NCBI RefSeq assembly: GCF_018598585.1
Contig: NZ_JAHESD010000045.1
Location: 1 to 50,237, forward strand
Source of the DNA: Chryseosolibacter indicum
Lineage (GTDB): Bacteria > Bacteroidota > Bacteroidia > Cytophagales > Cyclobacteriaceae
Length of the DNA stretch: 50,237 nucleotides
Direction: 5' to 3'
The position numbers and the translations under genes were made by a program. How positions within the stretch are numbered: position 1 is the first letter of the stretch; every line of letters starts with the position of its first letter. Below the pieces are notes generated by a model that saw only the letters and a list, made by a program, of their open reading frames with translations, did no database searches and was not told the DNA's origin. Shown in pieces: positions 1 through 8,349 of this stretch.

Positions 1-62
1 GTATTAACTGTAACATCAGGTTGGCTGTTCCAAATATTTTTCAATTCATCAAATGCTTCCAT
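1..62 (-). CDS. Start of an unidentified protein (partial, runs off the left edge)
   Basis: Only the first 20 codons are inside the window. An ATG at 62-60 on the minus strand opens a frame starting MEAFDELKNIW. It overlaps the last 14 bases of the sigma factor gene upstream, which suggests translational coupling in the same operon. Short proteins beginning with a DELKNIW-like segment and then a membrane helix often follow ECF sigma genes in Bacteroidota, where they may act as anti-sigma or accessory factors. That role is an inference; the visible part is too short to assign a family. Confidence 0.6.
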   Translation of the reverse strand, partial: MEAFDELKNIWNSQPDVTVN

Positions 63-594
63 GGTGAACACATTGTGTTAGATTTTTTTTAATTCTGTGA
101 ATCCGCACACGAAGGGCTTCTTCGGTTATTCCGAGAACCTCAGAAATTTCCTGATAGCCAATTCCTTCCAGCATCATTAGTGTAGTCATTTTGTCTTGCT
201 CTCCCAGCTTCTGGATGCACCTATACATTTTCTGAAGTTTCTCTTCTTCTTCAAAAGAGTATTGCTCCGCGGCAATAGGAGGGAAGATAGTAGTTGCTCT
301 TTCTATTCGGGTGGACTGCTTGCGCAAATAGAGCAAGCAAGTGTTCGCTGAAATCCGATATATCCAGGTACTGATGCTCGATTCACCACGAAACGTATCC
401 AGTGATTCCCATATTTTTATAAATACTTCCTGAGCTGAATCAGAAGCGAGAGCTTCATTTCCATTAAAGTATCCTTTACAAAGCCTGAATACTTTTGAAT
501 AGTGCTGCACAAACAATTCGTTGAAACGCAGTTTTTTATTTACCAGGCTCAATCGTATTATTTTATGTTGTTTAGTAACTTCTCTATAAACCAA
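49..594 (-). CDS. ECF-type RNA polymerase sigma factor (sigma-70 family)
   Basis: This is an extracytoplasmic-function sigma factor that would direct core RNA polymerase to a small regulon. Region 2 is visible at about residues 24-90: FNELFVQHYSKVF, then DSAQEVFIKIWES and ISTWIYRISANTCL, the core- and -10-binding helices. Region 4 sits at about residues 125-175, with GYQEISEVLGITEEALRVRIHR as the helix-turn-helix for the -35 region. At 181 aa the length is normal for the group. No ATG is available: the frame opens with TTG at 594 inside the end of the hydrolase gene, or with another TTG at 552 just after that gene's stop. Either start keeps all of region 2. It lies downstream of the hydrolase and overlaps the next gene by 14 bases, so the three probably form one operon. 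Confidence 0.9.
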   Translation of the reverse strand: MVYREVTKQHKIIRLSLVNKKLRFNELFVQHYSKVFRLCKGYFNGNEALASDSAQEVFIKIWESLDTFRGESSISTWIYRISANTCLLYLRKQSTRIERATTIFPPIAAEQYSFEEEEKLQKMYRCIQKLGEQDKMTTLMMLEGIGYQEISEVLGITEEALRVRIHRIKKNLTQCVHHGSI

Positions 595-1391
595 TCGGGT
601 TGGTCGTACATTAAAAAGTGGCTGGAATTTTCTGCGTAATGTATGACTACGGAAGGTAATTTTTCATACTGCGTTTTATATGTTTTTTCAACCGTTGTTC
701 TGTCGGGATTCGCTGCCCCTAAAATTACTACAGGTATTTTGATTTTGGCAATTGCTTCACGTAAATCCAGATTAAGCATATCAATGTATCCATATACATA
801 AGTTTTTCTATCAGCCTTGTTCATCCAATCGATCAGCGTTTTTTGTTTCTCCGTATTCTTGCACATATAAAGAACAGTGCGGGCATTCATTGCTGCAAAA
901 GAAGCACTGTCCATCTTTAAGATCATGTTACTTTGAGGATTGTCATATGGAATGGGATCTCCTTTGTAATTGGGAATCATTAATGCAGCAGAAGAAGGCA
1001 GCGCATCCACCGCAATTATTTTACTGAACATATCTGGCTCAATCGTGGCCAACCACAAGCTCAAGGTGCCACCCAAGCTATGCCCAAGCAATATCGGCTT
1101 TTTTAATTTTCTCTCTTTTACGTAAGCAATCACACCATCCTTTATTTTTAATAGCCATGGCCCTTCAATAGGAGTCACGTTGCCAAACCCGGCAAACGTA
1201 AAGACATGACACTGATGTGTTTTCGAAAGTTCAGCAACTGCATCGTCCCATACTGCACCTGTGCAACCAAATCCCGGAAACATCAAGATTGGTTGCCCCT
1301 TTCCTTTTATAACAACCTGAAAGGCCGATTGTGATTTGGCAGCGAGAACAGAGATTAATAGGAAAAAAAAGATGAATGCTTTTGTTTTCAT
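558..1391 (-). CDS. Secreted alpha/beta-fold hydrolase
   Basis: The protein has a typical cleavable signal peptide (about residues 1-20, ending in AAKSQS), so it should act in the periplasm or outside. The alpha/beta-hydrolase signature is clear: an oxyanion-hole loop MFPGFGCTG at about 37-45, the nucleophile elbow GHSLGG at 103-108 with Ser105, and the late catalytic His in SSHF at about 258. An Asp after the sixth strand, in the GAANPD segment near 230, is a possible acid. The substrate cannot be told from sequence; an esterase or lactonase is plausible. It precedes and overlaps the sigma factor gene, and diverges from the AraC-family gene. Length (277 aa) is normal for the family. Confidence 0.88.
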   Translation of the reverse strand: MKTKAFIFFFLLISVLAAKSQSAFQVVIKGKGQPILMFPGFGCTGAVWDDAVAELSKTHQCHVFTFAGFGNVTPIEGPWLLKIKDGVIAYVKERKLKKPILLGHSLGGTLSLWLATIEPDMFSKIIAVDALPSSAALMIPNYKGDPIPYDNPQSNMILKMDSASFAAMNARTVLYMCKNTEKQKTLIDWMNKADRKTYVYGYIDMLNLDLREAIAKIKIPVVILGAANPDRTTVEKTYKTQYEKLPSVVIHYAENSSHFLMYDQPDWFIEKLLNNIK

Positions 1392-1491
1392 CGCTTTTGG
1401 ATTTAAAATTTTCTTTTTGATACATCTCGCCTGAAATTGTTACAGTTTTTTCTGATTATTATTATACGGATTGACAAAAGCAATAAAAACA

Positions 1492-2367
1492 ATGGCGCTT
1501 AAATCAACTTCCATCCCTGTAAATTCTATCGCAGCTCAAGTTGGCGCTGGCATTTTCGTTGGTAGAATCTCGAGCGAAGATGTTCATTTATATGAGCAAT
1601 TCGAGGAGTTTGACATCATTAAACGATCGCATAGAGACGCATACCATTTGTTTTTCTTGCAGGAAAAAGGAACGACAACTCTTGAAATTGATTTTCAAAA
1701 ACATGCGGTAAGACCTTCATCGGTTATGTTTATTCATCAAAATCAGGTGCATAGAACATTATCGTTTAAAAATGCAACAGTGAGTGTTTGGGCGGTGACG
1801 AATGAAAACATAAGTGCTGAATACTTGAAACTACTGGAAGACATTGCACCGGCAAAACCTTTAGCATTAACACAAGAAGCGTTTTCTATTATTTGCGACG
1901 CTGTGTCACTTTGCGCGAAATTATCAGCGCGAAAAAACGAAAAGTTGCATCATTTATTATTAAGCGGGAGTTGCAATACTTTGGTCGGATTGGTGATTTC
2001 GCAGTATTTAATCCGTTCTAAACCAGCCGGCAAGCTTTCCAGATTCGAGATTATTACCAAAGCGTTTAAAGCAATTTTAGAGCGCAACTTTGCTACAGCT
2101 AAACGCCCCAGGGAATATGCTCAACGGTTAAATGTTTCTACTGCATATTTAAACGAATGCATTAAGAATGCAACAGGACATTCTATTTCACATCACATAC
2201 AACAACGCATAATTCTGGAAGCAAAACGTTTACTTTATCATTCCGACAAGTCAATCAAAGAAATTGCAACTGAACTTGGTTATGACGACTATCCCTATTT
2301 TTCGAGACTATTTACGAAAGTTACTGGCATAACACCTATGACTTTCCGAAACAAAAACCACGATTAG
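1492..2367 (+). CDS. AraC-family transcriptional regulator
   Basis: The C-terminal third (about residues 185-291) carries two helix-turn-helix motifs of the AraC/XylS type: one around EYAQRLNVSTAYLNECIKN, the second around IKEIATELGYDDYPYFSRLF, ending in the usual GITPMTFR segment. The N-terminal part looks like a cupin-type sensing domain (HAYH/FFLQEKG and VMFIHQNQVHR segments). The start chosen is the ATG at 1492; a TTG at 1471 in the same frame would add 7 residues. Downstream lie a siderophore-interacting-type flavoprotein and a small HMA-like protein on the same strand. Many regulators of this layout control the gene beside them, so it may regulate iron or metal handling; that is an inference. 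Confidence 0.9.
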   Translation: MALKSTSIPVNSIAAQVGAGIFVGRISSEDVHLYEQFEEFDIIKRSHRDAYHLFFLQEKGTTTLEIDFQKHAVRPSSVMFIHQNQVHRTLSFKNATVSVWAVTNENISAEYLKLLEDIAPAKPLALTQEAFSIICDAVSLCAKLSARKNEKLHHLLLSGSCNTLVGLVISQYLIRSKPAGKLSRFEIITKAFKAILERNFATAKRPREYAQRLNVSTAYLNECIKNATGHSISHHIQQRIILEAKRLLYHSDKSIKEIATELGYDDYPYFSRLFTKVTGITPMTFRNKNHD

Positions 2368-2442
2368 TCCAATACTTACCTTTGTTCTTCATTATTTGAT
2401 ATTGCTGTGTAATGTTCCTTTGCATTAAATTCTAAACAGTCA

Positions 2443-3156
2443 ATGATGATTTCGAGCATACCAAAGTGGGTTAGTAATGTATTTGGACATGCATTAAGAC
2501 CAAACGCAAAAGTTGTAGATACAGTTTATCTAAGTCCGCAAATCAAGAGGATACGTTTTCAAGGTGTCATTTCTAATTGGAGTTTTCAAATTGGGTACGC
2601 AAATGTGATTCGTGTGAGTGAGACAGAATTCAGAAATTATACTGTTGCTTATTACGATAAACAAAATAATCTCTTTGATATTTTATTTCATATTCATGGA
2701 GATGGAGTTGGAAGCCGTCTTATTCATTCATTAAAGATTAATGATGAACTATTTGTTAGTCCGCCGAGGGGAAAAAAATTATACGATCCAAGTATAAAAT
2801 ACCAATTCTTTTTTGGTGATGAAACTTCACTGGGAGTTGCTAGTGCGTTACTGCCATTATTGAAAGGGAATAATCATCAATTTCAATTTTATTTTGAGTT
2901 AGATGAAGTGAATAAAAATATTCCCGAACTCTTAGAATTTCAAAATTGTGTTGTGTACCCTAAAAATGAGTCCTTCAGAAACGAACAATGGATAAGAAAT
3001 TTACCGGTGTTCAAAACAGATGAATGGAACGCAGCGAATTTTGTGCTGGTTGGAAACGCCAGATCCGTTCAGATGTTCAGAAAAGTTTTGAGAGAGAGAA
3101 TACAGGGGAATACTTATTCTCAGGGTTATTGGCTTGAAGATAAGAAGGGATTGTAA
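2443..3156 (+). CDS. Siderophore-interacting-type flavin reductase (SIP family)
   Basis: The protein resembles siderophore-interacting proteins, cytoplasmic FAD enzymes that reduce Fe(III)-siderophore complexes to release iron. The FAD-binding RxYT motif is RNYT at residues 64-67, followed by the FAD-pyrophosphate-type segment GVGSRL at 88-93. The NAD(P)-like domain starts with GDETSLG at 125-131, close to the GDETSLP signature of the family, and the C-terminus keeps the YW motif in QGYWLEDKKG. At 237 aa it is slightly shorter than typical SIPs (about 250-280). The gene follows the AraC regulator after about 75 bases and is followed 17 bases later by a small HMA-like gene. No siderophore biosynthesis genes are in the window. 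Confidence 0.8.
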   Translation: MMISSIPKWVSNVFGHALRPNAKVVDTVYLSPQIKRIRFQGVISNWSFQIGYANVIRVSETEFRNYTVAYYDKQNNLFDILFHIHGDGVGSRLIHSLKINDELFVSPPRGKKLYDPSIKYQFFFGDETSLGVASALLPLLKGNNHQFQFYFELDEVNKNIPELLEFQNCVVYPKNESFRNEQWIRNLPVFKTDEWNAANFVLVGNARSVQMFRKVLRERIQGNTYSQGYWLEDKKGL

Positions 3157-3173
3157 CGATTAATTCAGTTTTT

Positions 3174-3386
3174 ATGATTCATGTATTTAAAACATCAGTA
3201 AGACTGAAAAAGGAGGTCATGCAATTGGCACCGTATTTAAATGAGTTGTTAAGGCAAGCCAGGTGGAATTTTGATCTTGAAGATTGCGACAGGATTTTAC
3301 GTATTGAAACTCCCAGAGAAACAACAGAAACTGTAATCAAATTGTTGCAAAATAAAGGTTTTGACTGCGAAGAATTACCAGATTAA
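3174..3386 (+). CDS. Small HMA-like (ferredoxin-fold) protein of unknown function
   Basis: This 70-residue protein has an alternating strand-helix pattern: FKTSV, a helix from KKEVMQLAPYLNELL, strands WNFDLED and RILRIET, a helix ETVIKLLQNKGF, then CEEL. That fits the beta-alpha-beta-beta-alpha-beta fold of heavy-metal-associated domains, but the CxxC metal site is absent. Similar short proteins are frequent in Bacteroidota and remain uncharacterised. It starts 17 bases after the siderophore-interacting-type gene, so cotranscription is likely, and a candidate terminator follows. Confidence 0.7.
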   Translation: MIHVFKTSVRLKKEVMQLAPYLNELLRQARWNFDLEDCDRILRIETPRETTETVIKLLQNKGFDCEELPD

Positions 3387-3453
3387 GCTGGTTAATAGGA
3401 GGCAGGCACACTGGGCTTGATTCTAGAGCACAGCATAAGCCTTACAAAACATA

Positions 3454-3493
3454 ATGCCCCTTAGCCAACAGCAACATCTGGTTTTAGGGGCAT
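3454..3493. terminator. Candidate bidirectional terminator hairpin between convergent genes
   Basis: The arms ATGCCCCT (3454-3461) and AGGGGCAT (3486-3493) are perfect complements around a 24-base loop that can pair further (CCA with TGG). The plus-strand copy is followed by CTTATTT. It lies between the convergent HMA-like and acyl-CoA oxidase genes. The large loop makes it a modest prediction. Confidence 0.4.
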
Positions 3494-3594
3494 CTTATTT
3501 ATCTAACTATCAGAGCTGGAAGTGCTGATAAACCTGCAATGTTTTAACACAGAAAGCAGAACACCGAAAGTATGTGATGCACAACTAATGTTGA

Positions 3595-5904
3595 CTAGCC
3601 TTTCACTGCAATAGGTGCACTTAACAAAACATCAGGAATCTTAAACGCATTTACTAATGGAACTGCGTCTTGTCGTATATCCCAGCAGAGTTGGTTTAAT
3701 GTTTTACGGATAGCCTTCGTTTTTGCGCCTGTCATGTAATCATTTTCGAGATACCAACCTTTATTGCGATCAATTTGCGATAATGCAAAGAGTTGACAGA
3801 GCTTTTTCAGGATTCTTTTGCAGCCTTCATCTTCCGTTTTCTCTACCTGCAACTGGAATTGCTCAAGTATAATGCGCTCGATGTAGGCGAATCCAACAGC
3901 TATCAGGTGATGTTGAGTGACGTTAAAGGCATCAAAGGAATCCATACCACTATCGATATGGCGCTTTAACCGTTTGGCGGCAGAAGTTAATATATGACGT
4001 TCCCTGTATTTGAAGGCGTTGAGGTGAAATTCAGGATCAAGTAAATGCTCTTCGTCTGTTTTACGAACTATTAGCGGATTCATTTCGCTGAATGATGTTT
4101 TGGCTTGTCCTGCCAGGTAGTTGAGCATGCCAAACAGATCCATGTTGCTGAACTCTTGTTTGAATTCGCTCAATCTGCTCTTAGCCACAAGTTGCATCAA
4201 CACGGTATTGTCGCCTTCAAAGGTGGTGTAGATTTCCGTATCGTTCTTGAGCCTGTCAATACGGTTTTCAGAAAGATACCCTTTACCACCACAGGCTTCA
4301 CGGCACTCCTGTAAGCTCTGCGTGGTATTCCAGGTAGCAAATGATTTTAACCCTGCAGCAAGTGCTTCTATTTCCTGGATATCGTCATCGGTTCTGGTTA
4401 AAAATCGATTGGTAAGATACTGTAATGCAAAGTGAAGTGCATAGGCATTGGCAAGTAGCGGCATAAGTCTTCGCTGATGCGACCTGTAATTTAAGATAGG
4501 TACTTCTGCACCACCTTCCGGTCCGAATTGTTTGCGTTGATCGCCGTAGCGGATAGCTATGGTTAATCCTGATTTAGTAGCGCTTAATCCGGAGCGCGGT
4601 ATTCCTATTCTTCCGCCTACCAGTGTTCCCAGCATGGTGAAGAACCTCCGGTTGTCACTGGTAATGGGGCTATGGAACTTTCCATCTTCCGTAACGGATG
4701 CAAATCGATCGAGCATGTTCTCATGCGGTATTTCAACTTCGTTAAAAATAATCTTACCATTATCCACACCGTTAAGGCCCATCTTTCTGCCACAGTCTTC
4801 TATGGTTACTCCTGGTAATGTCTTTTCGTTTGCATCCCGTAAGGGAACAAGAAATGCATTAACACCATAATCTTTGCCATCAATAACCAGTTTTGCAAAC
4901 ACCGTTGCCATCTTTCCATGGAGCGCTGCATTACCAATATATTCTTTCTGCGCCTGGCTGTTTGGTGTATGGATAATAAATGATCGCTTTGAATGATTGT
5001 AAGTTGCCGTAGTTTCAATTCCCTTTACGTTAGAGCCGTGTCCTGTCTCTGTCATGGCGAAGCATCCGGGCAATTGAAGTGTGCCTACATCGTGCAGGTA
5101 TTTTTTGTGATGTTTCTCCGTGCCCAGGAAGTAAATACTCATCCCGAAAAGACCAAATTGAACACCGAACTTTATGACCAAGCTAAGGTCGTGATAGCTT
5201 AACGTTTCCATTACGGTGAAGTAACGCGCCATATCGTCTTTACCACCATAGGCAGTAGGATAGCCCATGGCACCGAAGCCCTGTTTGGCGAGTTGTTGAC
5301 ACCATTGGAGAACCTTCTCGCGATATTCAGAAAGACTGTCTGTTTCAATGTATTTAAACGATGGATCTGACAGTACTGATTTTACCTGGTTAATGATGTC
5401 AGTATGTTCACCGTCAAGAATTTTGGCAAGCGTATCAATGTTAAAGTTCTGCTGTGTCTTCCTTTGCTGCATGATAGTCTTACGACTTTCAGGCATGAAT
5501 TGATAAAGCGACTCTTTACTGATTAAGCCCAGGCGTTCTTCTATAGCATGAATATTGTCGCGAACCTGTATAACGTTATTTGCAGTATGATTATCCTGGT
5601 GCAGGTTTACCAGCCTGATGCCTATATCAGCCAGTGTTTCTGATGTAGCTTGGTCTTTATTTAATACTTTTCTAATCTCTTCTAACCAAAGTTTAAGATC
5701 GTCCGTTGAAGGAGGGTTTGAAGGATCTAAATGATCAAGCAAAAAGGTTTTCTCATTTTCTTTCAGCCAGCTTTGCTTGCTCAGCAAATCCTTTAATAAG
5801 TCGACTTCTTCGTTTGTAAGAAGTGTATCTGACCATACCAGGTAATAGATGGGCAGAAATACAAAGAGATTCGGATTTTCCTTTAATGGTTTCGAGTTTA
5901 TCAT
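3595..5904 (-). CDS. Acyl-CoA oxidase / acyl-CoA dehydrogenase family protein
   Basis: This FAD enzyme should oxidise acyl-CoA to trans-2-enoyl-CoA in fatty-acid beta-oxidation. Several motifs match the peroxisomal acyl-CoA oxidase branch rather than short bacterial dehydrogenases: CFAMTETGHGSNV at about 281-293, YGDQRKQFGP near 453-462, CREACGGKGYL at about 534-544, and TFEGDNTVL at 561-569, with Glu563 at the position of the catalytic base. The length (769 aa) reflects an N-terminal helical extension of about 150 residues and a C-terminal oxidase domain after residue 600. If it is a true oxidase it transfers electrons to O2 and makes H2O2; a dehydrogenase using ETF cannot be ruled out. The next gene upstream, a deacetylase, is 65 bases away on the same strand. 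Confidence 0.88.
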   Translation of the reverse strand: MINSKPLKENPNLFVFLPIYYLVWSDTLLTNEEVDLLKDLLSKQSWLKENEKTFLLDHLDPSNPPSTDDLKLWLEEIRKVLNKDQATSETLADIGIRLVNLHQDNHTANNVIQVRDNIHAIEERLGLISKESLYQFMPESRKTIMQQRKTQQNFNIDTLAKILDGEHTDIINQVKSVLSDPSFKYIETDSLSEYREKVLQWCQQLAKQGFGAMGYPTAYGGKDDMARYFTVMETLSYHDLSLVIKFGVQFGLFGMSIYFLGTEKHHKKYLHDVGTLQLPGCFAMTETGHGSNVKGIETTATYNHSKRSFIIHTPNSQAQKEYIGNAALHGKMATVFAKLVIDGKDYGVNAFLVPLRDANEKTLPGVTIEDCGRKMGLNGVDNGKIIFNEVEIPHENMLDRFASVTEDGKFHSPITSDNRRFFTMLGTLVGGRIGIPRSGLSATKSGLTIAIRYGDQRKQFGPEGGAEVPILNYRSHQRRLMPLLANAYALHFALQYLTNRFLTRTDDDIQEIEALAAGLKSFATWNTTQSLQECREACGGKGYLSENRIDRLKNDTEIYTTFEGDNTVLMQLVAKSRLSEFKQEFSNMDLFGMLNYLAGQAKTSFSEMNPLIVRKTDEEHLLDPEFHLNAFKYRERHILTSAAKRLKRHIDSGMDSFDAFNVTQHHLIAVGFAYIERIILEQFQLQVEKTEDEGCKRILKKLCQLFALSQIDRNKGWYLENDYMTGAKTKAIRKTLNQLCWDIRQDAVPLVNAFKIPDVLLSAPIAVKG

Positions 5905-5969
5905 CTTGTAAATTAAAGCTTTATAAATTCAACACGTCATGTTCATAGTTTTAACTGCGAACATGAGTT

Positions 5970-6866
5970 TTACCTCAGCAATTTATCCCTTATTTCTTTC
6001 CATGTAATAAGCTGAATCTTTTGTTCTACAATTATTTTTTTACATGCCTCACTTGTGAAGAAGTTATAATCGGCTTGTCTCCAGGCCGAACCATAATCGG
6101 GATGGCCAATAGTTACAGCCTGCATTTCGGCTTCGTCATAGGCAGTATGAATTATAATTTCATTTAAACCTGGCTGGATGGATTTTAATACACCCGTGTA
6201 AAAACTGGTCATGCTTTTTTTGTAGTCAGAAGGAGATGCAATATATACCTGATCGACAAGTACATCTTTATCTGTAAGAGGTGGCAGGGACATTCTATTA
6301 TTTAATAACACAGGTACCTTATACTCTCTTCCAAGGTTGATATAAAGCTGTATTAATTCGGGGCTTTGAAAGAGCATGCCCATGTGGCTGTCAAAGTGTG
6401 TTGGTTGAATGCCTACCCGTATGGCTTGCTCTATCTGGGACCTGAGTTCACGTTCAACATCTTCTATTTTAGCTTCACTACCGAGGTTAACAGATCCATC
6501 TGTAAAATACCCTTCTTTGGTAACCAGACTTTCAACCTGCCTGTTTACGGGACCCCACTTATAGTTCTTCCATTCGCTTGTTAAGGTAAGGTGTAGACCA
6601 AGATCTGCATTAGGATGTGCTTTTGCATAAGCAGCAACTTCCAGCAACCAGGGGCATGGCACCATTATACTGGCGGAGTTAACCATTCCTTTTTCAAGCG
6701 CTTTAAAGCTTGCTGCATTTTCTGAATGAGATACGCCAAGGTCATCGGCGTGTATGATAAGCAGCTTTGTATCCTTCTCATAACCTAATTTCTCCTGAAT
6801 GGTTTTCTGTTGTGCCTGAACTTGAATAACAATAAATAATACAATAAAGGGGATAAGTAGTTTCAT
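5970..6866 (-). CDS. Secreted ChbG/YdjC-family carbohydrate deacetylase
   Basis: The protein resembles ChbG/YdjC, metal-dependent enzymes that remove N-acetyl groups from oligosaccharides such as chitobiose. The metal and catalytic motif HADDLG lies at 39-44 right after the first strand. His92 in GLHLTLTSEW and the pair His157/His161 in THFDSHMG are the expected metal ligands and partners. A signal peptide (about 1-19, ending VQAQ) places it in the periplasm or outside, whereas E. coli ChbG is cytoplasmic. It sits downstream of a gap shared with the divergent MFS transporter, so sugar uptake and trimming could be linked; that is inference from position only. Confidence 0.87.
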   Translation of the reverse strand: MKLLIPFIVLFIVIQVQAQQKTIQEKLGYEKDTKLLIIHADDLGVSHSENAASFKALEKGMVNSASIMVPCPWLLEVAAYAKAHPNADLGLHLTLTSEWKNYKWGPVNRQVESLVTKEGYFTDGSVNLGSEAKIEDVERELRSQIEQAIRVGIQPTHFDSHMGMLFQSPELIQLYINLGREYKVPVLLNNRMSLPPLTDKDVLVDQVYIASPSDYKKSMTSFYTGVLKSIQPGLNEIIIHTAYDEAEMQAVTIGHPDYGSAWRQADYNFFTSEACKKIIVEQKIQLITWKEIRDKLLR

Positions 6867-6942
6867 TGATGTATGATTAAATGTTGGCGTGTATTAATGA
6901 CACTTACTAATGTATAAATATTTTTCGATAGGATTTTCGGGA

Positions 6943-6950
6943 TATATTTG
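6943..6950 (+). promoter_or_regulatory. Bacteroidota -7 box for the MFS gene
   Basis: TATATTTG fits the Bacteroidota -7 consensus TAnnTTTG exactly. Transcription would start at about 6957, giving a very short leader before the ATG at 6966. This also argues against the TTG at 6948, which lies inside the box, as start codon. No clean -33 element is visible; a T-run near 6921 is the closest. Confidence 0.5.
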
Positions 6951-6965
6951 CCGCAAAATGTTCGT

Positions 6966-8123
6966 ATGGATCTTAGGGGTAAGCAACGGTTTTTTTTGAG
7001 TGTATTCTACTTTCTTTCAGGGTTTTGTTTTTCAAGCTGGGCTTCGCGGATTCCTACAATAAAAGCAGAATTTGAGTTTAATGAAGCTGAGCTTGGTACC
7101 ATTCTGTTATTCATGCCTTTCAGCTCATTATGCGGTATTCCAATTTCCGGATGGCTGGTATCACGCTACGATAGCAGGGTGCCTTTAACTTTTGCCTTTG
7201 TTTTTCTTGCTGTTGCTATTTTTGGTATTGGTATGGCAACCTCTACTGTTGCCCTTATTGCGTCTATCTGCCTTTTTGCTTTTAGTATGCGGATATTGAA
7301 CATCTCCATGAATACGCAGGCTGTAGGTTTACAAAAGTTGTATGAAAAGCGTATAAACGGATCGTTTCATGGGCTTTGGAGTACAGGAGGTATTGTTGGC
7401 GTTGGATTTTCGACGCTGCTTGTTGGAATGAAGACGGATATTAGCGTTCATTTAACGGTTGTTGCATTGATAACCTTGGCAGTTACGTTTATATCTTTCA
7501 GCAATCTTATTAAAAATGATCGGACCACCTCCGGGAATAAGCTTAACTTAAGGAAGCCGGACCCTTACATTATGTACCTGGGGCTTCTTGTGCTCTTTGC
7601 GTCCATTTGTGAAGGAGGTATGTTTGATTGGGGAGGCGTTTATTTCCGGGAGGTTGTTAAGGTTGAACTGTTCACATTGGGTTACCTGCTATTTATGGTA
7701 TGCATGGCTATATCAAGGTTTGCCTCTGATCGCGTTATTGAAAGCATTGGGTTAGCCAGAACTTATATCTTGAGTTCTTCTTTAATAATTATAGGTATCA
7801 CCTTGTCCGTTTTATTTGCAACGTTTTGGACATCGTTAATAGGATTTTGTTTTGTCGGATTTGGTACTGCATCCATCTTCCCAATGACTCTACTATTAGC
7901 GGGGTCGTCAAAGAAATATTCTCCGGGAATGGGTATATCTATAGTTGCAACTTATGGGATAGTGGGAATGTTTGTTGGTCCTGCGTTAATAGGATACCTG
8001 GCTCATGCATTCAATCTGCGCCTTGCTTTTATTGCTTTTGGAATTGCAGGCCTTATGCTTATACCTATTTCTCAGCTTTTTTTTAAGCATCAGAAAAGAG
8101 AGCCTGAAGAAAAGATGGTGTAG
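6966..8123 (+). CDS. MFS transporter (YbjJ-like)
   Basis: This is a 12-helix major facilitator carrier of the inner membrane, rich in hydrophobic segments throughout its 385 residues. The GFCFSSWASRIPTI segment in helix 1, the loop GWLVSRYDSR between helices 2 and 3 (the MFS motif A region), and FHGLWSTGGIVG in helix 5 are typical of the YbjJ/FucP-like branch. Substrate is unknown; sugars or small metabolites are plausible. The ATG at 6966 is preferred over the in-frame TTG at 6948 because the latter falls in a promoter box. It is divergent from the deacetylase gene and is followed by a 226-base gap before the TonB-dependent receptor. Confidence 0.87.
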   Translation: MDLRGKQRFFLSVFYFLSGFCFSSWASRIPTIKAEFEFNEAELGTILLFMPFSSLCGIPISGWLVSRYDSRVPLTFAFVFLAVAIFGIGMATSTVALIASICLFAFSMRILNISMNTQAVGLQKLYEKRINGSFHGLWSTGGIVGVGFSTLLVGMKTDISVHLTVVALITLAVTFISFSNLIKNDRTTSGNKLNLRKPDPYIMYLGLLVLFASICEGGMFDWGGVYFREVVKVELFTLGYLLFMVCMAISRFASDRVIESIGLARTYILSSSLIIIGITLSVLFATFWTSLIGFCFVGFGTASIFPMTLLLAGSSKKYSPGMGISIVATYGIVGMFVGPALIGYLAHAFNLRLAFIAFGIAGLMLIPISQLFFKHQKREPEEKMV

Positions 8124-8291
8124 CGTCATAGTTATCCATCTTCAAAATATTAATTCCAGAATTAGAAAAAGTACGTCCCAGATTGGGCTAACAAGCGTTT
8201 ATTTATTCTTTGTTCGAATTCCGTTTTCTTTTAATTGGTCCTTTTAACCGCATAAATTCTGTTTTTTTCTATAATCTTTTTATTTGAAAGC

Positions 8292-8316
8292 CATGTGAGG
8301 TACAAGTTGTCACATG
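8292..8316. promoter_or_regulatory. Perfect inverted repeat upstream of the TonB-dependent receptor
   Basis: CATGTGA (8292-8298) and TCACATG (8310-8316) are exact complements separated by 11 bases, 33 bases before the receptor start codon. The inner TGTGA/TCACA halves look like CRP/FNR-type half sites, but the 11-base spacing differs from the usual 6. It could be an operator or an mRNA hairpin in the leader. Confidence 0.45.
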
Positions 8317-8349
8317 TTTTGCGTATAGGGCTGGAGTAAAATTAAAATC

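Noticed and set aside
1471-1491. TTG start extending the AraC-family protein by 7 residues
   Set aside because: An ATG at 1492 in the same frame gives a normal N-terminus; the extension adds no conserved sequence.
4105-5202. Several plus-strand frames inside the acyl-CoA oxidase gene
   Set aside because: They are antisense shadows of a strongly conserved enzyme with intact motifs on the minus strand.
6948-6965. TTG start extending the MFS transporter
   Set aside because: The codon lies inside an exact TAnnTTTG promoter box, so transcription probably begins after it.
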